Shown: in pieces, positions 7,931 through 16,469 of the stretch
Position numbering within the stretch: the first letter of the stretch is position 1
How the letters are laid out: the number at the start of each line of letters is the position of its first letter
Position numbers and translations under genes: made by a program
Notes under the pieces: generated by a model
Told to the model about the DNA's origin: nothing
Database searches by the model: none
Seen by the model: the letters and a program-made list of their open reading frames with translations, nothing else
Assembly: GCA_021740245.1 (NCBI GenBank)
Contig: JAIPAE010000010.1
Span: forward strand, 1-40,151
DNA length: 40,151 nt
Direction: 5' to 3'
Source: Bacteroidales bacterium
GTDB taxonomy: Bacteria > Bacteroidota > Bacteroidia > Bacteroidales > PWNQ01

Positions 7931-10066
7931 ATGAAAGTATTTGAAACTAAAGACATCCGGAATGTAGCACTGATAGGAAGTGCAAAAGCAGGGAAGACAA
8001 CTATGACAGAGTCCATGCTTTATCATGGAAAAGTGATCAATCGGAAAGGAAATGTAGAGGCTAAGAATACTGCCTCAGACTACAGACCGATTGAATTAGA
8101 TAAAGGAAACAGTGTTGTCAGTAGTGTTCTTCACACCATTTATGACAATACGAAAATAAATATCCTTGATACACCTGGTTCCTCAGACTATATCGGTGAA
8201 CTGTTAACCTCACTTTATGCAGCAGATACAGCGGTCATGACAGTGAATGGCGCAAATGGTGTGGAAGTTGGAAACGAAATTGGCTGGAGATATGCTACAA
8301 AAGCAAATATACCAACCATGTTTGTGGCCAATTTTATGGATAATGAAAATGTTAAATTTGATGAGCTCATTCAACAGTTAAGAACTTATTTCAGCGAAAA
8401 AGTTATTGCAGCACAGTATCCTGTAAATATAGGTCCCGACTTTAATGCAATCATCGATTTGGTATTGAATAAAATGATCAAATTTGACGATAAAGGAGTA
8501 TTTGAAATTCTTGATATACCGGATGAGGAAAAAGAGCGGGCCGAAGAAATGCAACTGAACCTAATTGAAGCTGCAGCAGAAGGCTCTGAAGAGCTAATGG
8601 AAAAATATTTTGAATCGGAAACTCTCACACTGGATGAAATGCGCCAGGGATTGAATCTGGGTTTGCAATCACGTGCTGTTTTTCCTGTTTTTGTGACTTC
8701 TGCCAAAAATGAGGTTGGCATTACAAGATTAATGGAATTTATTAAAACTTCCACCCCCTCTCCACTCGAATCTAAACCGGCAAAAACAACAGCAGGAGAT
8801 GAACTGAATTATAATACAAATGAGCCTTTTACTGCCCAGATATTTAAAACCTCTATTGAATCTCATCTGGGTGAAGTTGCCTACATGAAAATTTTTTCCG
8901 GCAAAATTCAGGAAGGTGCTGATGTGATAAATGGAAAAACAGGGAATAAAGAACGGATCACCCAATTATATGTTATGGCCGGCAAGAACCGTGAAAAAGT
9001 GGAGGAAGCTGTTGCCGGTGATATTATTGCTACCATCAAACTCAAAGATGCAAAAATCAATACTACACTGAATGAGCCTGCTAAAAGCGACCGCGTAGTT
9101 CAGCCAATGGAATTCCCAAGCCCTTTGTATACAACTGCTATTAAGGCTGTCAACAGCTCAGATGATGAAAAAATGGGTACATTCCTGCAGGATATTGTCA
9201 ATATGGACCCTTCCCTTGAACTGGAATACTCCAAGGAATTACGCCAGATTATTTTACGGGGTATGGGCGAGCAACATCTGAATAATGTAAAATGGATATT
9301 TAAAAATATTCATAAGTTTGATATTGAGCTTTATACAGCTAAGATTCCATACCGCGAAACGATCACCAGGAAAGCAAAATCCACATATCGCCATAAAAAA
9401 CAATCTGGAGGTGCAGGGCAATTTGGTGAAGTTTATATCATGATCGAACCTTTTTATGAAGGTAAAGAACCTCAGAAAGAATATCCTATCAGAAAAACTG
9501 ACGAATATGAGCTGAAATGGGGCGGGAAACTCATCTATAACAATTGTATCGTAGGTGGTGCTATAGATGCTAAATTTATGCCTGCTATTCTGAAAGGGAT
9601 CATGGAGAAAATGGAAATTGGTCCATTGACCGGTTCCTATGCCCGCGATATTGTTGTTAATGTATATGATGGTAAAATGCACCCGGTAGATTCCAATGAG
9701 GTTTCATTTAAAATTGCCGGTAGAATGTCATTTAGTGATGCTTTCAAAAAAGCCGGCCCGCAAATACTGGAACCTATTTATGATATGGTGGTTATTGTCC
9801 CTGAAGAAAAGATGGGTGATGTTATGACTGACCTGCAGGGACGACGTGCTATCATTATGGGCATGGAAGGCGAAGGTATTTACCAACGTATTAAAGCAAA
9901 AGTGCCTTTAGCTGAAGTTGCTAAATATTCTACTGCCCTCAACTCTCTTACCAGCGGAAGAGCATTTTATACCCTGGATTATGCTGAATATGCTCCTGTT
10001 CCAGGTGATGTGCAGGATAAACTACTTAAAGAATATGAAGAAAGTCTTAAAGAGGAAGAATCCTAA
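7931..10066 (+). CDS. EF-G paralogue (EF-G2 type) with degenerate GTPase motifs
   Basis: 711 aa, all five EF-G domains by length and order: G domain (1-275), domain II (about 295-385), III, IV with the YRETITRKAKS start near 477, and V ending about residue 690. The P-loop is GSAKAGKTT (16-24) instead of AHIDAGKTT; the switch I RGIT is KGNS (58-61); the G3 motif is DTPGS (80-84), so the catalytic switch II His is Ser84; the G4 NKxD is NFMD (134-137), losing the Lys. The LepA encoded at 36461-38251 keeps all of these. EF-G2 of Bacteroides thetaiotaomicron has been reported to promote translocation without GTP hydrolysis during starvation and gut colonisation; this protein appears to be of that type, by motif inspection only. 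It is followed by a strong terminator and is monocistronic. Confidence 0.88.
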   Translation: MKVFETKDIRNVALIGSAKAGKTTMTESMLYHGKVINRKGNVEAKNTASDYRPIELDKGNSVVSSVLHTIYDNTKINILDTPGSSDYIGELLTSLYAADTAVMTVNGANGVEVGNEIGWRYATKANIPTMFVANFMDNENVKFDELIQQLRTYFSEKVIAAQYPVNIGPDFNAIIDLVLNKMIKFDDKGVFEILDIPDEEKERAEEMQLNLIEAAAEGSEELMEKYFESETLTLDEMRQGLNLGLQSRAVFPVFVTSAKNEVGITRLMEFIKTSTPSPLESKPAKTTAGDELNYNTNEPFTAQIFKTSIESHLGEVAYMKIFSGKIQEGADVINGKTGNKERITQLYVMAGKNREKVEEAVAGDIIATIKLKDAKINTTLNEPAKSDRVVQPMEFPSPLYTTAIKAVNSSDDEKMGTFLQDIVNMDPSLELEYSKELRQIILRGMGEQHLNNVKWIFKNIHKFDIELYTAKIPYRETITRKAKSTYRHKKQSGGAGQFGEVYIMIEPFYEGKEPQKEYPIRKTDEYELKWGGKLIYNNCIVGGAIDAKFMPAILKGIMEKMEIGPLTGSYARDIVVNVYDGKMHPVDSNEVSFKIAGRMSFSDAFKKAGPQILEPIYDMVVIVPEEKMGDVMTDLQGRRAIIMGMEGEGIYQRIKAKVPLAEVAKYSTALNSLTSGRAFYTLDYAEYAPVPGDVQDKLLKEYEESLKEEES

Positions 10067-10085
10067 TATCTTTCATATTATACAA

Positions 10086-10117
10086 AAAAAAGGGGCTCCA
10101 TTACAGGGCCCCTTTTT
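10086..10117 (+). terminator. Rho-independent terminator after the EF-G paralogue
   Basis: AAAAAGGGGC and GCCCCTTTTT form a 10-bp stem around an 11-nt loop about 20 nt after the stop codon. The A and T tracts flank the GC core on both sides, so it could act bidirectionally. Confidence 0.9.
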
Positions 10118-10448
10118 CTTTCATGGGTAAATCGTGCTACCTATAGTCCGGTAAAACAGATTGTGCACTTTATATTATGATGACACATTTTGATTTATCG
10201 ATGTTGCCTGAAAAATTATTTTTTCCCTCTTTTCTTCTTTTTTTTTAATGATCCGAGCCATGAGCCGGTTGGCGTAACGCACACGGGTATGATTATAAAG
10301 AAACTAAAAAAAGGCAGTGCCGGATATTATTTTTTCGTAAAATATAGAATGATTTGATTTAAACCGGAAGCCAGGATGAACAAAGAAATAAAAATAACTT
10401 CAACTATTTATAAGAATAACTCTGACACTTATGTAGTTATCAGATTTG
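10118..10448. other. Convergent intergenic gap, nothing recognised
   Basis: 331 bp between the rightward EF-G terminator and the leftward membrane protein terminator. It contains a T-rich stretch near 10225-10245 but no coding sequence or RNA I can support. Confidence 0.35.
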
Positions 10449-10880
10449 TTATAAAAAAACCCAGGCTTGCCTGGACCTGCCTCGTAATAAATGATCCAAA
10501 CCAATCAACAATCCAAGCGCTGATGCTACAATTATAAAAAGATTATTGCCAAATAATGAGGAAAGTAGAACCATTATACTTTCAGATACAATTTTGAGTT
10601 GTTTAATGGCAAATGCGGCACCCTGTGTATCAAAAATGTTTTGGAACGACTCCATCAAAGGAATATCAAAAAATACAACGCTCAGCATAAAAGCGCTGAG
10701 GAGTATAAGTGCAGAAACCCAGTAAACAGGTTGTATAGCAGGGCTTTTCCCTGTATCAGCAACTTCTTGCATTTGAATTTTTCCCATGACTTTATGAGTG
10801 AAGTCATGAGAAGGTTGCTGCAACTTGTGATCTTTCATTAATTCTTTAAATGGATCATGTTGTGTTGAGGTCGTATTCAT
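10449..10880 (-). CDS. Small membrane protein, candidate anti-sigma factor
   Basis: 143 aa. The first 50 residues are polar and predicted cytosolic (FKELMKDH, HDFTHKVMGKIQ); membrane segments follow at about 53-72 and 98-128. The start overlaps the ECF sigma gene by 4 bp (ATGA-type coupling), and it is the only gene co-transcribed with it. A cytosolic N-terminus plus membrane anchor next to an ECF sigma factor is the usual plan of an anti-sigma factor; no canonical zinc-binding HxxxCxxC motif is present, so the assignment rests on context. The last five sense codons and the stop are also the stem and T tract of the operon terminator. Confidence 0.75.
   Translation of the reverse strand: MNTTSTQHDPFKELMKDHKLQQPSHDFTHKVMGKIQMQEVADTGKSPAIQPVYWVSALILLSAFMLSVVFFDIPLMESFQNIFDTQGAAFAIKQLKIVSESIMVLLSSLFGNNLFIIVASALGLLIGLDHLLRGRSRQAWVFL
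10452..10474 (-). terminator. Terminator embedded in the end of the membrane protein gene
   Basis: Minus strand CCAGG-caag-CCTGG (10474-10461) followed by GTTTTTTT. The stem and T tract encode the last residues (QAWVFL) and reach the stop codon, so termination and coding share the same bases. Confidence 0.75.
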
Positions 10881-11455
10881 AGTTCTTTGCTGATTAGATT
10901 TTCTTTCATTAATACATACATTAATCTTTGCATTTTCGACCGTGTCCGGTGCAAAGTTACTTTAACATTCGACTCACTCATTCCGGTGATCTTGCTGATC
11001 TCTTTTACACTAAAGTCTTCTTTATAATACAAAGTTATGATGATATATCCGTTTTCCGGTAATTTTTGCAATACTTCTTCCAGTAATAGTTTTTGTTTGT
11101 CGCTACTTAATTCATATAATGATTCCGTTGCTTTATCTTTGGTATAATTTTCAATAATGTCATTTTCCAACCCCTGAATTACATGCTTTCTCTTTCTTGT
11201 TTTTGTTATAGCCTCATTATAAGCAATGCGATATATCCAGGTTGAAAATTTTGATTTTCGTTTGAATGTGCCCAATGACTTGTAAACCTTTAAGAAAACT
11301 TCTTGCGATAAATCTTCAGCATCTTCTTCATTGCCCAAAATCTTAACAATGATTGTAAAGACCATATTTCTGTATTTATCCACCAAATACGAATAAGCCC
11401 GCGTGTTACCGGCCAATACTTTTTCTACATATTCCAGGTCCTTATTCATTGCCAT
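10877..11455 (-). CDS. ECF-family RNA polymerase sigma factor
   Basis: 192 aa. Sigma region 2 at about 21-90 (YRNMVFTIIVKIL, DAEDLSQEVFLKVY, FSTWIYRIAYNEA) and region 4 at about 125-178 with the helix-turn-helix FSVKEISKITGMSESNVKVTLHR; regions 1 and 3 are absent, as in extracytoplasmic-function sigma factors. It directs RNA polymerase to stress or envelope promoters, held in check by the coupled membrane protein encoded immediately downstream. A GTAACC-N15-CGTC promoter lies right in front of the gene and an identical arrangement drives the divergent gene, implying autoregulation. Transcription from that promoter would begin only a few bases before ATG 11455, so either a near-leaderless mRNA or initiation at the second Met (ATG 11449) is likely. 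Confidence 0.93.
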   Translation of the reverse strand: MAMNKDLEYVEKVLAGNTRAYSYLVDKYRNMVFTIIVKILGNEEDAEDLSQEVFLKVYKSLGTFKRKSKFSTWIYRIAYNEAITKTRKRKHVIQGLENDIIENYTKDKATESLYELSSDKQKLLLEEVLQKLPENGYIIITLYYKEDFSVKEISKITGMSESNVKVTLHRTRSKMQRLMYVLMKENLISKEL

Positions 11456-11465
11456 ATATATTTGT

Positions 11466-11490
11466 GACGATGAAATGGGTTGTTGGTTAC
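11466..11490 (-). promoter_or_regulatory. ECF-type promoter of the sigma factor operon
   Basis: Minus strand GTAACC (11490-11485), 15-nt spacer, CGTC (11469-11466). ECF sigma factors typically read an AAC-containing -35 and a CGT-containing -10 element. The same words and exact spacing occur on the plus strand 75 bp away. Confidence 0.75.
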
Positions 11491-11565
11491 TAATAAAATA
11501 AAAAAATCTGATTTATGAAATGTAATACTTATAAAAAAAGCGAATACGCTTTTAATAAAAAAAAT

Positions 11566-11590
11566 GTAACCTGGTTAAAATGCATGCGTC
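11566..11590 (+). promoter_or_regulatory. ECF-type promoter of the divergent membrane protein gene
   Basis: GTAACC (11566-11571), 15-nt spacer, CGTC (11587-11590), matching the opposing promoter of the sigma operon in both boxes and spacing. The upstream ATG at 11580 lies within the spacer, so it cannot be the start codon; the first downstream ATG is 11622, giving a leader of about 25 nt. Confidence 0.75.
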
Positions 11591-11621
11591 AAAGCAGTGT
11601 AACCAAGAAAAAACAAGAACA

Positions 11622-11987
11622 ATGGAATGGACCCCAATTCTTATAATGGCAGTTATCAGCGGAGCAATTGTTGGTATTGTATATCTGCAAATCAGGAAAA
11701 AAGAACGGTTGGCTTTACTGCAATATGATAAAGATGCCTCGGTTTTTGAAACAAGACATCGATGTGGTAAAAGTTCTATAAAATATGGTTTACTGCTCAC
11801 TGGTGTAGGGCTGGGTATTTTACTGGCCAATATATTTGTGAGTACGGGAGTTCTCAGCGAAGACGTAGCCTATTTTTCAATGATCTTTATTTTTGGTGGC
11901 ATTGCTTTATTGATTGATTTTTATCTTCAACGTAAAGAATACAAGCATAACCAAAAAGAAAAGCAGGAAGAGGACAATCAGGAATAA
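11622..11987 (+). CDS. Small inner-membrane protein (DUF6249-like), ECF regulon member
   Basis: 121 aa from ATG 11622. Membrane segments at about 4-23, 53-74 and 80-98, with a cytosolic loop of basic and charged residues between the first two and a very hydrophilic, Lys/Glu-rich C-terminal tail. Resembles small three-helix proteins of the DUF6249 type that sit next to ECF sigma genes in Bacteroidota (recollection, not searched). A longer reading from ATG 11580 would add 14 polar residues before the first helix, but that codon is inside the ECF promoter and is rejected. It is divergent from the sigma operon and likely one of its targets; its biochemical role is unknown. Confidence 0.75.
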   Translation: MEWTPILIMAVISGAIVGIVYLQIRKKERLALLQYDKDASVFETRHRCGKSSIKYGLLLTGVGLGILLANIFVSTGVLSEDVAYFSMIFIFGGIALLIDFYLQRKEYKHNQKEKQEEDNQE

Positions 11988-12767
11988 ACTATTTATAGGT
12001 GATTGTTCTATCCAGTACTATTCATAAAGAATAAATAAAAAGTTACATTTAGTTATATATCAATGTATAACACAAGTTTACAGATAAACTAAAGTTTTTA
12101 TTTGTTTTTTACGAGTGCAATAATTTCAGGCGAATAGCAAACAACTTTATTCAATATACACGATACTCCTTATCTGCAAAGCGTGTTGGCTGAAGAGTTG
12201 TAATTGAAACCAGATCATACCTGAAACCTGCAAGTATGATTCGGGACATTAATAGTCTTAAAAATCAATAATTCAACCCGTAATTTGCTTATATAGAAAA
12301 ACCCTTATAGATTAGCAAAAATCTAAAAATGAAGCTTCTGAATGGCTTTACTGATGGTTTCCAATTTTTCGAAGCTTGTTATCGAACATTTGGGCTTAAT
12401 TTGCTGTTTTTACTTTTATGATAGCTTTCAATGTGTTTAATCGAAATTCAAAAAACTACTTATTTGGAAAAAGTTCATTAATCTTGTTATTATGATTTTA
12501 GCTTTATAATTAATATCTTTGTGCCATGAAACGAGAATACACCCCAAAGTAACGGGATAAATAACAATAACTTAATGAAATTTAATCAGATAAATTGAGG
12601 AAGCGATTATTAAAGATAATCCAAATCGTTCATTAATTTTGGCAAAACAAATGAGCATTACTATGCCTGACTACTCATAAATACTATTTGATTATTTATT
12701 ATGAACCGGAAAACAAATAAACAAATCAGGCTGAAAACACGTAATTTTTATTCAGAAAAAGAACACC
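11988..12767. other. Long AT-rich gap with a probable promoter near its right end
   Basis: 780 bp without a supported gene on either strand. Its left part holds the end of the membrane protein transcript with no clear hairpin-T terminator. A TATCTTTG box at 12514-12521 probably drives the KAS III gene with a leader of about 240 nt; an eight-codon reading frame (MKREYTPK) begins at 12526 in that leader, without other support. No structured RNA was recognised. Confidence 0.4.
12514..12521 (+). promoter_or_regulatory. -7 box TATCTTTG upstream of the KAS III gene
   Basis: Exact TAnnTTTG match 247 bp before the start codon of the condensing enzyme. The nearest upstream TTG is 27 nt away, longer than the usual 18-20, so the -33 element is weak or different. 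Confidence 0.45.
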
Positions 12768-13850
12768 ATGAGCAAAAGTATTTATAGTGTAATTACAGGT
12801 ACAGGCAGCTATATTCCAACAAAAAGAGTAAAAAACGAGGACTTTTTAAATAGCGAATTTTACGAGGCAAACGGTGAGAGAATTGACAAATCCACCGAAG
12901 AAATTATCCAAAAGTTTGCTGAAATCACAACTATAGAGGAACGCCTGAATGTTAGCGATGATTTTTTAACTTCGGATATTGGCTATTTTTCAGCTCTTGA
13001 AGCCATTAAAGATGCAAATATCAACAAGGAAGAACTTGATTATATCATTGTTGCTCATAACTTTGGAGATATAGTTCCCGGAACGAACCGTACAGATATA
13101 GTTCCTTCGCTTGCAGCTCGTGTAAAACAAAAGCTTGAAATTGAAAATCCTTATTGTGTAGCTTATGACTTGCCTTTTGGTTGTCCGGGATGGCTGCAGG
13201 GAATTATCCAGGCCGATTATTATATCAAATCAGGTGATTCAAAAAAGATACTGGTGATCGGAGCGGACATTTTATCCCGGGTTTCCGATCCACACGACAG
13301 AGACAGTATGATCTATGCTGATGGTGCAGGAGCTACTGTTCTTGAAGCTAAAGAAAGTGATCAACCGACCGGCATACTCGCTCATAAAACCCGTTCGGAT
13401 ACAAAGTATTATTCCCAGATGCTTTATATGGGAAAATCCAATAACCCCGATTATGAAAATCCGGAAGACTTGTTTTTGAAAATGAATGGCCGGAAATTAT
13501 ATCAATATGCTCTGGAAAATGTCCCCAATGCCATACAGGCTTGTCTTCAAAAAAGCAATACTCATCTGGAAGATGTAAAAAAAGTTCTTATCCATCAGGC
13601 TAATGGGAAGATGGATGAGGCAATTCTTAAACGTTTGTACCGGCTTTACAAGATAAAAAGCGATCCGGAAGTGAATATGCCCATGAATATTTCCTGGATG
13701 GGAAATTCCTCCGTAGCAACAATACCGACCTTATTCGATATGATCCTGAAAGGAAAAATGAAAGATCATAAAATCAAACCGGGTGATATTATTGTTTTTG
13801 CTTCCGTTGGAGCAGGAATGAATATCAATGCTTTATCGTATAAGATGTAA
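12768..13850 (+). CDS. 3-oxoacyl-ACP synthase III (FabH/KAS III) family protein
   Basis: 360 aa thiolase-fold condensing enzyme. The KAS III triad is visible: Cys139 in LPFGCPGWLQG, His276 in LIHQANGKMDEAI and Asn313 in SWMGNSSVATIP. It would transfer an acyl group to Cys139 and condense it with malonyl-ACP or a similar extender. The insertion between 20 and 60 and the aspartate-rich AHNFGDIVPGTNRTD loop (96-110) differ from housekeeping FabH, and no other fatty acid synthesis gene is near, so it may be a paralogue with another substrate. It lies alone after a long leader. Confidence 0.9.
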   Translation: MSKSIYSVITGTGSYIPTKRVKNEDFLNSEFYEANGERIDKSTEEIIQKFAEITTIEERLNVSDDFLTSDIGYFSALEAIKDANINKEELDYIIVAHNFGDIVPGTNRTDIVPSLAARVKQKLEIENPYCVAYDLPFGCPGWLQGIIQADYYIKSGDSKKILVIGADILSRVSDPHDRDSMIYADGAGATVLEAKESDQPTGILAHKTRSDTKYYSQMLYMGKSNNPDYENPEDLFLKMNGRKLYQYALENVPNAIQACLQKSNTHLEDVKKVLIHQANGKMDEAILKRLYRLYKIKSDPEVNMPMNISWMGNSSVATIPTLFDMILKGKMKDHKIKPGDIIVFASVGAGMNINALSYKM

Positions 13851-14060
13851 CAGCTCTGGAGCGATTCATAATTAATTTCTGAATTCGATAAAATAAGCGA
13901 ATTCTTGTCGTGATATAGCCACTTAATCCTTCTCATCTGTGTTTGGTGATTATTTTACTATTCAACCATTCATGATTTCTCATTACCTCCTTTGCTTTTA
14001 AAAAGAATGTTACAAAAAAATAAATCACATAAGATGTAAAGAAATCACCATATAAGATTG

Positions 14061-14090
14061 TTTGATTTTTCATTTTCCATACTATCTTTG
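14061..14090 (+). promoter_or_regulatory. Bacteroidota promoter of the dtd operon
   Basis: TTTG (14061-14064), 18-nt spacer, TATCTTTG (14083-14090). This is the cleanest sigma-70-type promoter in the window; transcription would start about 10 nt upstream of the ATG at 14107, with a short aaaagga purine tract as ribosome site. Confidence 0.8.
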
Positions 14091-14106
14091 CTAATAAAAG
14101 GAAAAT

Positions 14107-14559
14107 ATGAGAGCAATTTTACAGCGCACAAGTCGTGCAGAAACACGTGTAGAAGGTGAAGTAAAAGGTAAAATTAAGAAAGGGCTGGTTATTCTTCTTG
14201 GGGTTGAAGATGCTGATACACTAGAAGATATTCAATGGCTAAGTGGAAAGATAGCCAGGATGCGTATATTTGAGGATGAAGAAGGAAAGATGAATAAATC
14301 ACTCTCTGATGTTGGCGGACACATCCTCTTGATCTCTCAGTTTACCCTCCATGCCAGCACAAAAAAAGGAAACAGGCCCTCGTTTATAAAAGCAGCTAAA
14401 CCAGAAACAGCTATTCCTCTTTATGAAGCCATGAAAAAACAACTGGAAAAAGATACAAATACTAAAGTGGAAACAGGTGAGTTCGGTGCCTTTATGCAGG
14501 TGGAGTTTATAAATGATGGCCCGGTTACCATTTTTATAGACAGTAAAAACAAAGACTAA
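14107..14559 (+). CDS. dtd: D-aminoacyl-tRNA deacylase
   Basis: 150 aa, standard length for DTD. It hydrolyses D-amino acids and glycine mischarged on tRNA, protecting translation in the cytoplasm. Family marks: MRAILQRTSRA at the N-terminus, SQFTLHA (77-83), GNRPSF (88-93) and the NDGPVT motif (136-141) containing the cross-subunit Gly-cisPro pair Gly138-Pro139. The stop codon shares its last base with the start of the next gene (TAATG), indicating translational coupling. Confidence 0.96.
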   Translation: MRAILQRTSRAETRVEGEVKGKIKKGLVILLGVEDADTLEDIQWLSGKIARMRIFEDEEGKMNKSLSDVGGHILLISQFTLHASTKKGNRPSFIKAAKPETAIPLYEAMKKQLEKDTNTKVETGEFGAFMQVEFINDGPVTIFIDSKNKD

Positions 14560-14885
14560 TGGAAATAAGTAAAGCTCAAAAAATAATAGATGAGTGGATT
14601 CATGAAAACGGAGTACGTTATTTTAATGAACTGGCAAATATGGCTTTGCTTACCGAGGAGGTTGGTGAACTGGCCAGGATAATAGCCCGCCGTTATGGTG
14701 AACAATCCTTTAAAGAAAGCGATAAAAACTATGATCTTGACGATGAAATGGCCGATGTCTTGTGGGTTTTAATATGTTTAGCCAATCAAACCGGGGTGGA
14801 TATGACAGAGGCATTAACAAAAAATATTGAAAAGAAAAGCAGGCGGGACAAACAACGACATAAGAACAATAAAAAACTGAGCTAA
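14559..14885 (+). CDS. MazG-like nucleotide pyrophosphohydrolase
   Basis: 108 aa all-alpha NTP pyrophosphohydrolase of the MazG family, hydrolysing (d)NTPs to monophosphate and pyrophosphate, probably for house-cleaning. The metal-binding residues are visible as LLTEEVGELAR (31-40; E33, E34, E37) and DDEMADVLWVL (61-71; E63, D66). The C-terminus is a basic Lys/Arg tail. It overlaps dtd by one base and shares its promoter; the dtd-mazG pairing is common in Bacteroidota. Confidence 0.92.
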   Translation: MEISKAQKIIDEWIHENGVRYFNELANMALLTEEVGELARIIARRYGEQSFKESDKNYDLDDEMADVLWVLICLANQTGVDMTEALTKNIEKKSRRDKQRHKNNKKLS

Positions 14886-14921
14886 GTATAAGCAAACAGC
14901 CTTAACCACTGTCCGGGAATT

Positions 14922-15687
14922 ATGATTTATTCCCGAAAAATCAACCGAAAACTTTTATTAGCTATCCTTTTTATTCTGGTCTTTATCCAGGCACAAGCGC
15001 AAACGTTTGTAAAAGGCCGGATCATTGATACATTAACCCGTGAGCTACTATCATTTGCCAATGTGGCTGCCCCTGGGACAGGACAAGGCGACATGACTAA
15101 TATTGATGGTGATTTCAATATCCGGTTATCTGGTTGGCCTATATGCGGGGATAAAATGCTGATAAAAGACAACTGGAGTATCAAAAAATTAATGTTCAGA
15201 TAAAAAAACATTCTATACCAGATATGTGGGAAGTACGGATATTATGATACGGGGAGGAAAGGTCACAGAAAGAATATCGGTTTCCCTTCAATATGCAGGT
15301 TTTGGAAGTTATTATGACTTTACTATTACCTGTCCCGGCACTTTCAACACAATGCGTATCAATGAGTTTGCTGCAGAGCAATATATTGCGGTACATCTGG
15401 AATATAATTTCAAAAAACACCTGGTGCGGTCAAAATAATTTCAACCTTCAATTGCTATTACTACTTCTGCATTATGGGGGAAAAGGAAAGGCCAGGAATT
15501 ACACCGTAACCTGAATTTCAAACAACCGGATAGAGGCTATTTTGAATCAGGTATAAGGATACAGAATATCCTGAAATGCAGCTTTACAACTTTGGGAGTG
15601 GCCTTTTATTACCGTTACGGAACTTATGAATCTGATCGATTTAAAGATAATCTCTCTGTAAAGCTGATGAGCGGGATTAGTTTATAA
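14922..15687 (+). pseudogene. Remnant of an outer membrane protein with carboxypeptidase-regulatory domain (DUF5686-like)
   Basis: Two pieces of one gene. The first (14922 to about 15125) has a signal peptide ending FIQAQA/QTF and a CarboxypepD_reg-like domain (VKGRIIDTLTRELLSFANV, then GTGQGDMTNIDGDFNI); its frame then becomes nonsense and stops at 15203. The second (about 15199-15687) is in another frame and encodes beta-barrel-like sequence (FYTRYVGSTDIMIRGGK, FNTMRINEFAAEQYIAVHLE, YFESGIRIQNIL, then GVAFYYRYGTY) with one in-frame TAA at 15436-15438. The middle of the barrel, several hundred codons in intact relatives, is missing. Family assignment rests on the plug domain plus the FNTMRINEF-like block; a TonB-dependent receptor is the alternative. 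It follows the mazG-like gene by 36 bp. Confidence 0.8.
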
Positions 15688-15693
15688 GTAAAC

Positions 15694-16302
15694 TTATGTT
15701 TTTGAATAAATTCTGAGTGCAATAGTGTTCCCATAAAAATAACGGGTCTCGGTTGGATTCAGGTTGAAATCCTGAACCAGAGATTGCATTTGCCCCAGCT
15801 TAATGTACTTTCTGAAGTTCCTGTAGTGTTTTCCTCCAACAAAGTATTCAATCATCTTCATTCCTGATTTCATCAAATTTGAGGAGTGTTCTGTAAAATC
15901 ATAATCGATGATCATCAACTGTCCATCGGGTTTTACCACACGTATCATTTCTTGAATAATCTCACGGGCATTTTGATAAGGCATTTCATGTAACGAAAGG
16001 GAGGTTAAAGCCATATCAAAATGATTATCGGGATAGTTTGTTGACCGGGCATCGCCTTTATTGCATAAATCCTTGCTGTTATTACGCCCTGCTTGCCGGA
16101 TCATCAAATCATTTAAATCAACACCTACGGATTTTATGCCGGCATTTTCCAGGTATTTTAACTGATGACCAGTGCCACAACACATGTCTATTACTTTTTC
16201 TGATTTGTGTTTTAAAACCATTGCTACAACACTCCTCCTTAACTGGTGAATAAATGGTTGTAACAAAAAATCATATACCGGTGCAAAATAATACTCATTC
16301 AT
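15694..16302 (-). CDS. Class I SAM-dependent methyltransferase (UbiE/Methyltransf_11-like)
   Basis: 202 aa. Rossmann-type SAM site: motif I VIDMCCGTGHQ (37-47), acidic residue after strand 2 in VGVDLND (about 58-64), post-motif GDARSTNYPDNHFDMALTSLSLHEM, and the strand 5 region VKPDGQLMIIDYD. The N-terminal MNEYYFAPVYDFLLQPF helix is typical of small Bacteroidota methyltransferases of the Methyltransf_11 group. The substrate is unknown. It is convergent with the outer membrane protein remnant, ending 6 bp from it. Confidence 0.88.
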   Translation of the reverse strand: MNEYYFAPVYDFLLQPFIHQLRRSVVAMVLKHKSEKVIDMCCGTGHQLKYLENAGIKSVGVDLNDLMIRQAGRNNSKDLCNKGDARSTNYPDNHFDMALTSLSLHEMPYQNAREIIQEMIRVVKPDGQLMIIDYDFTEHSSNLMKSGMKMIEYFVGGKHYRNFRKYIKLGQMQSLVQDFNLNPTETRYFYGNTIALRIYSKT

Positions 16303-16469
16303 GCTTAACTAACAATTCAGATATTAAAAGTTTAACCAGAATCAATTAGTTTTTGAACTCGGTTTCATCTTTGTATATATGATACGAAAGCTGCCTAGCT
16401 TATAATTACATTGATAATCAATATTAAAAGAGGTTTTATTATAAATAATCCGGATTCTTTTAAAAAAAT

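Noticed and set aside
11580-11621. Upstream ATG extending the divergent membrane protein by 14 residues
   Set aside because: The ATG lies in the spacer of the ECF-type promoter, upstream of any transcript from it.
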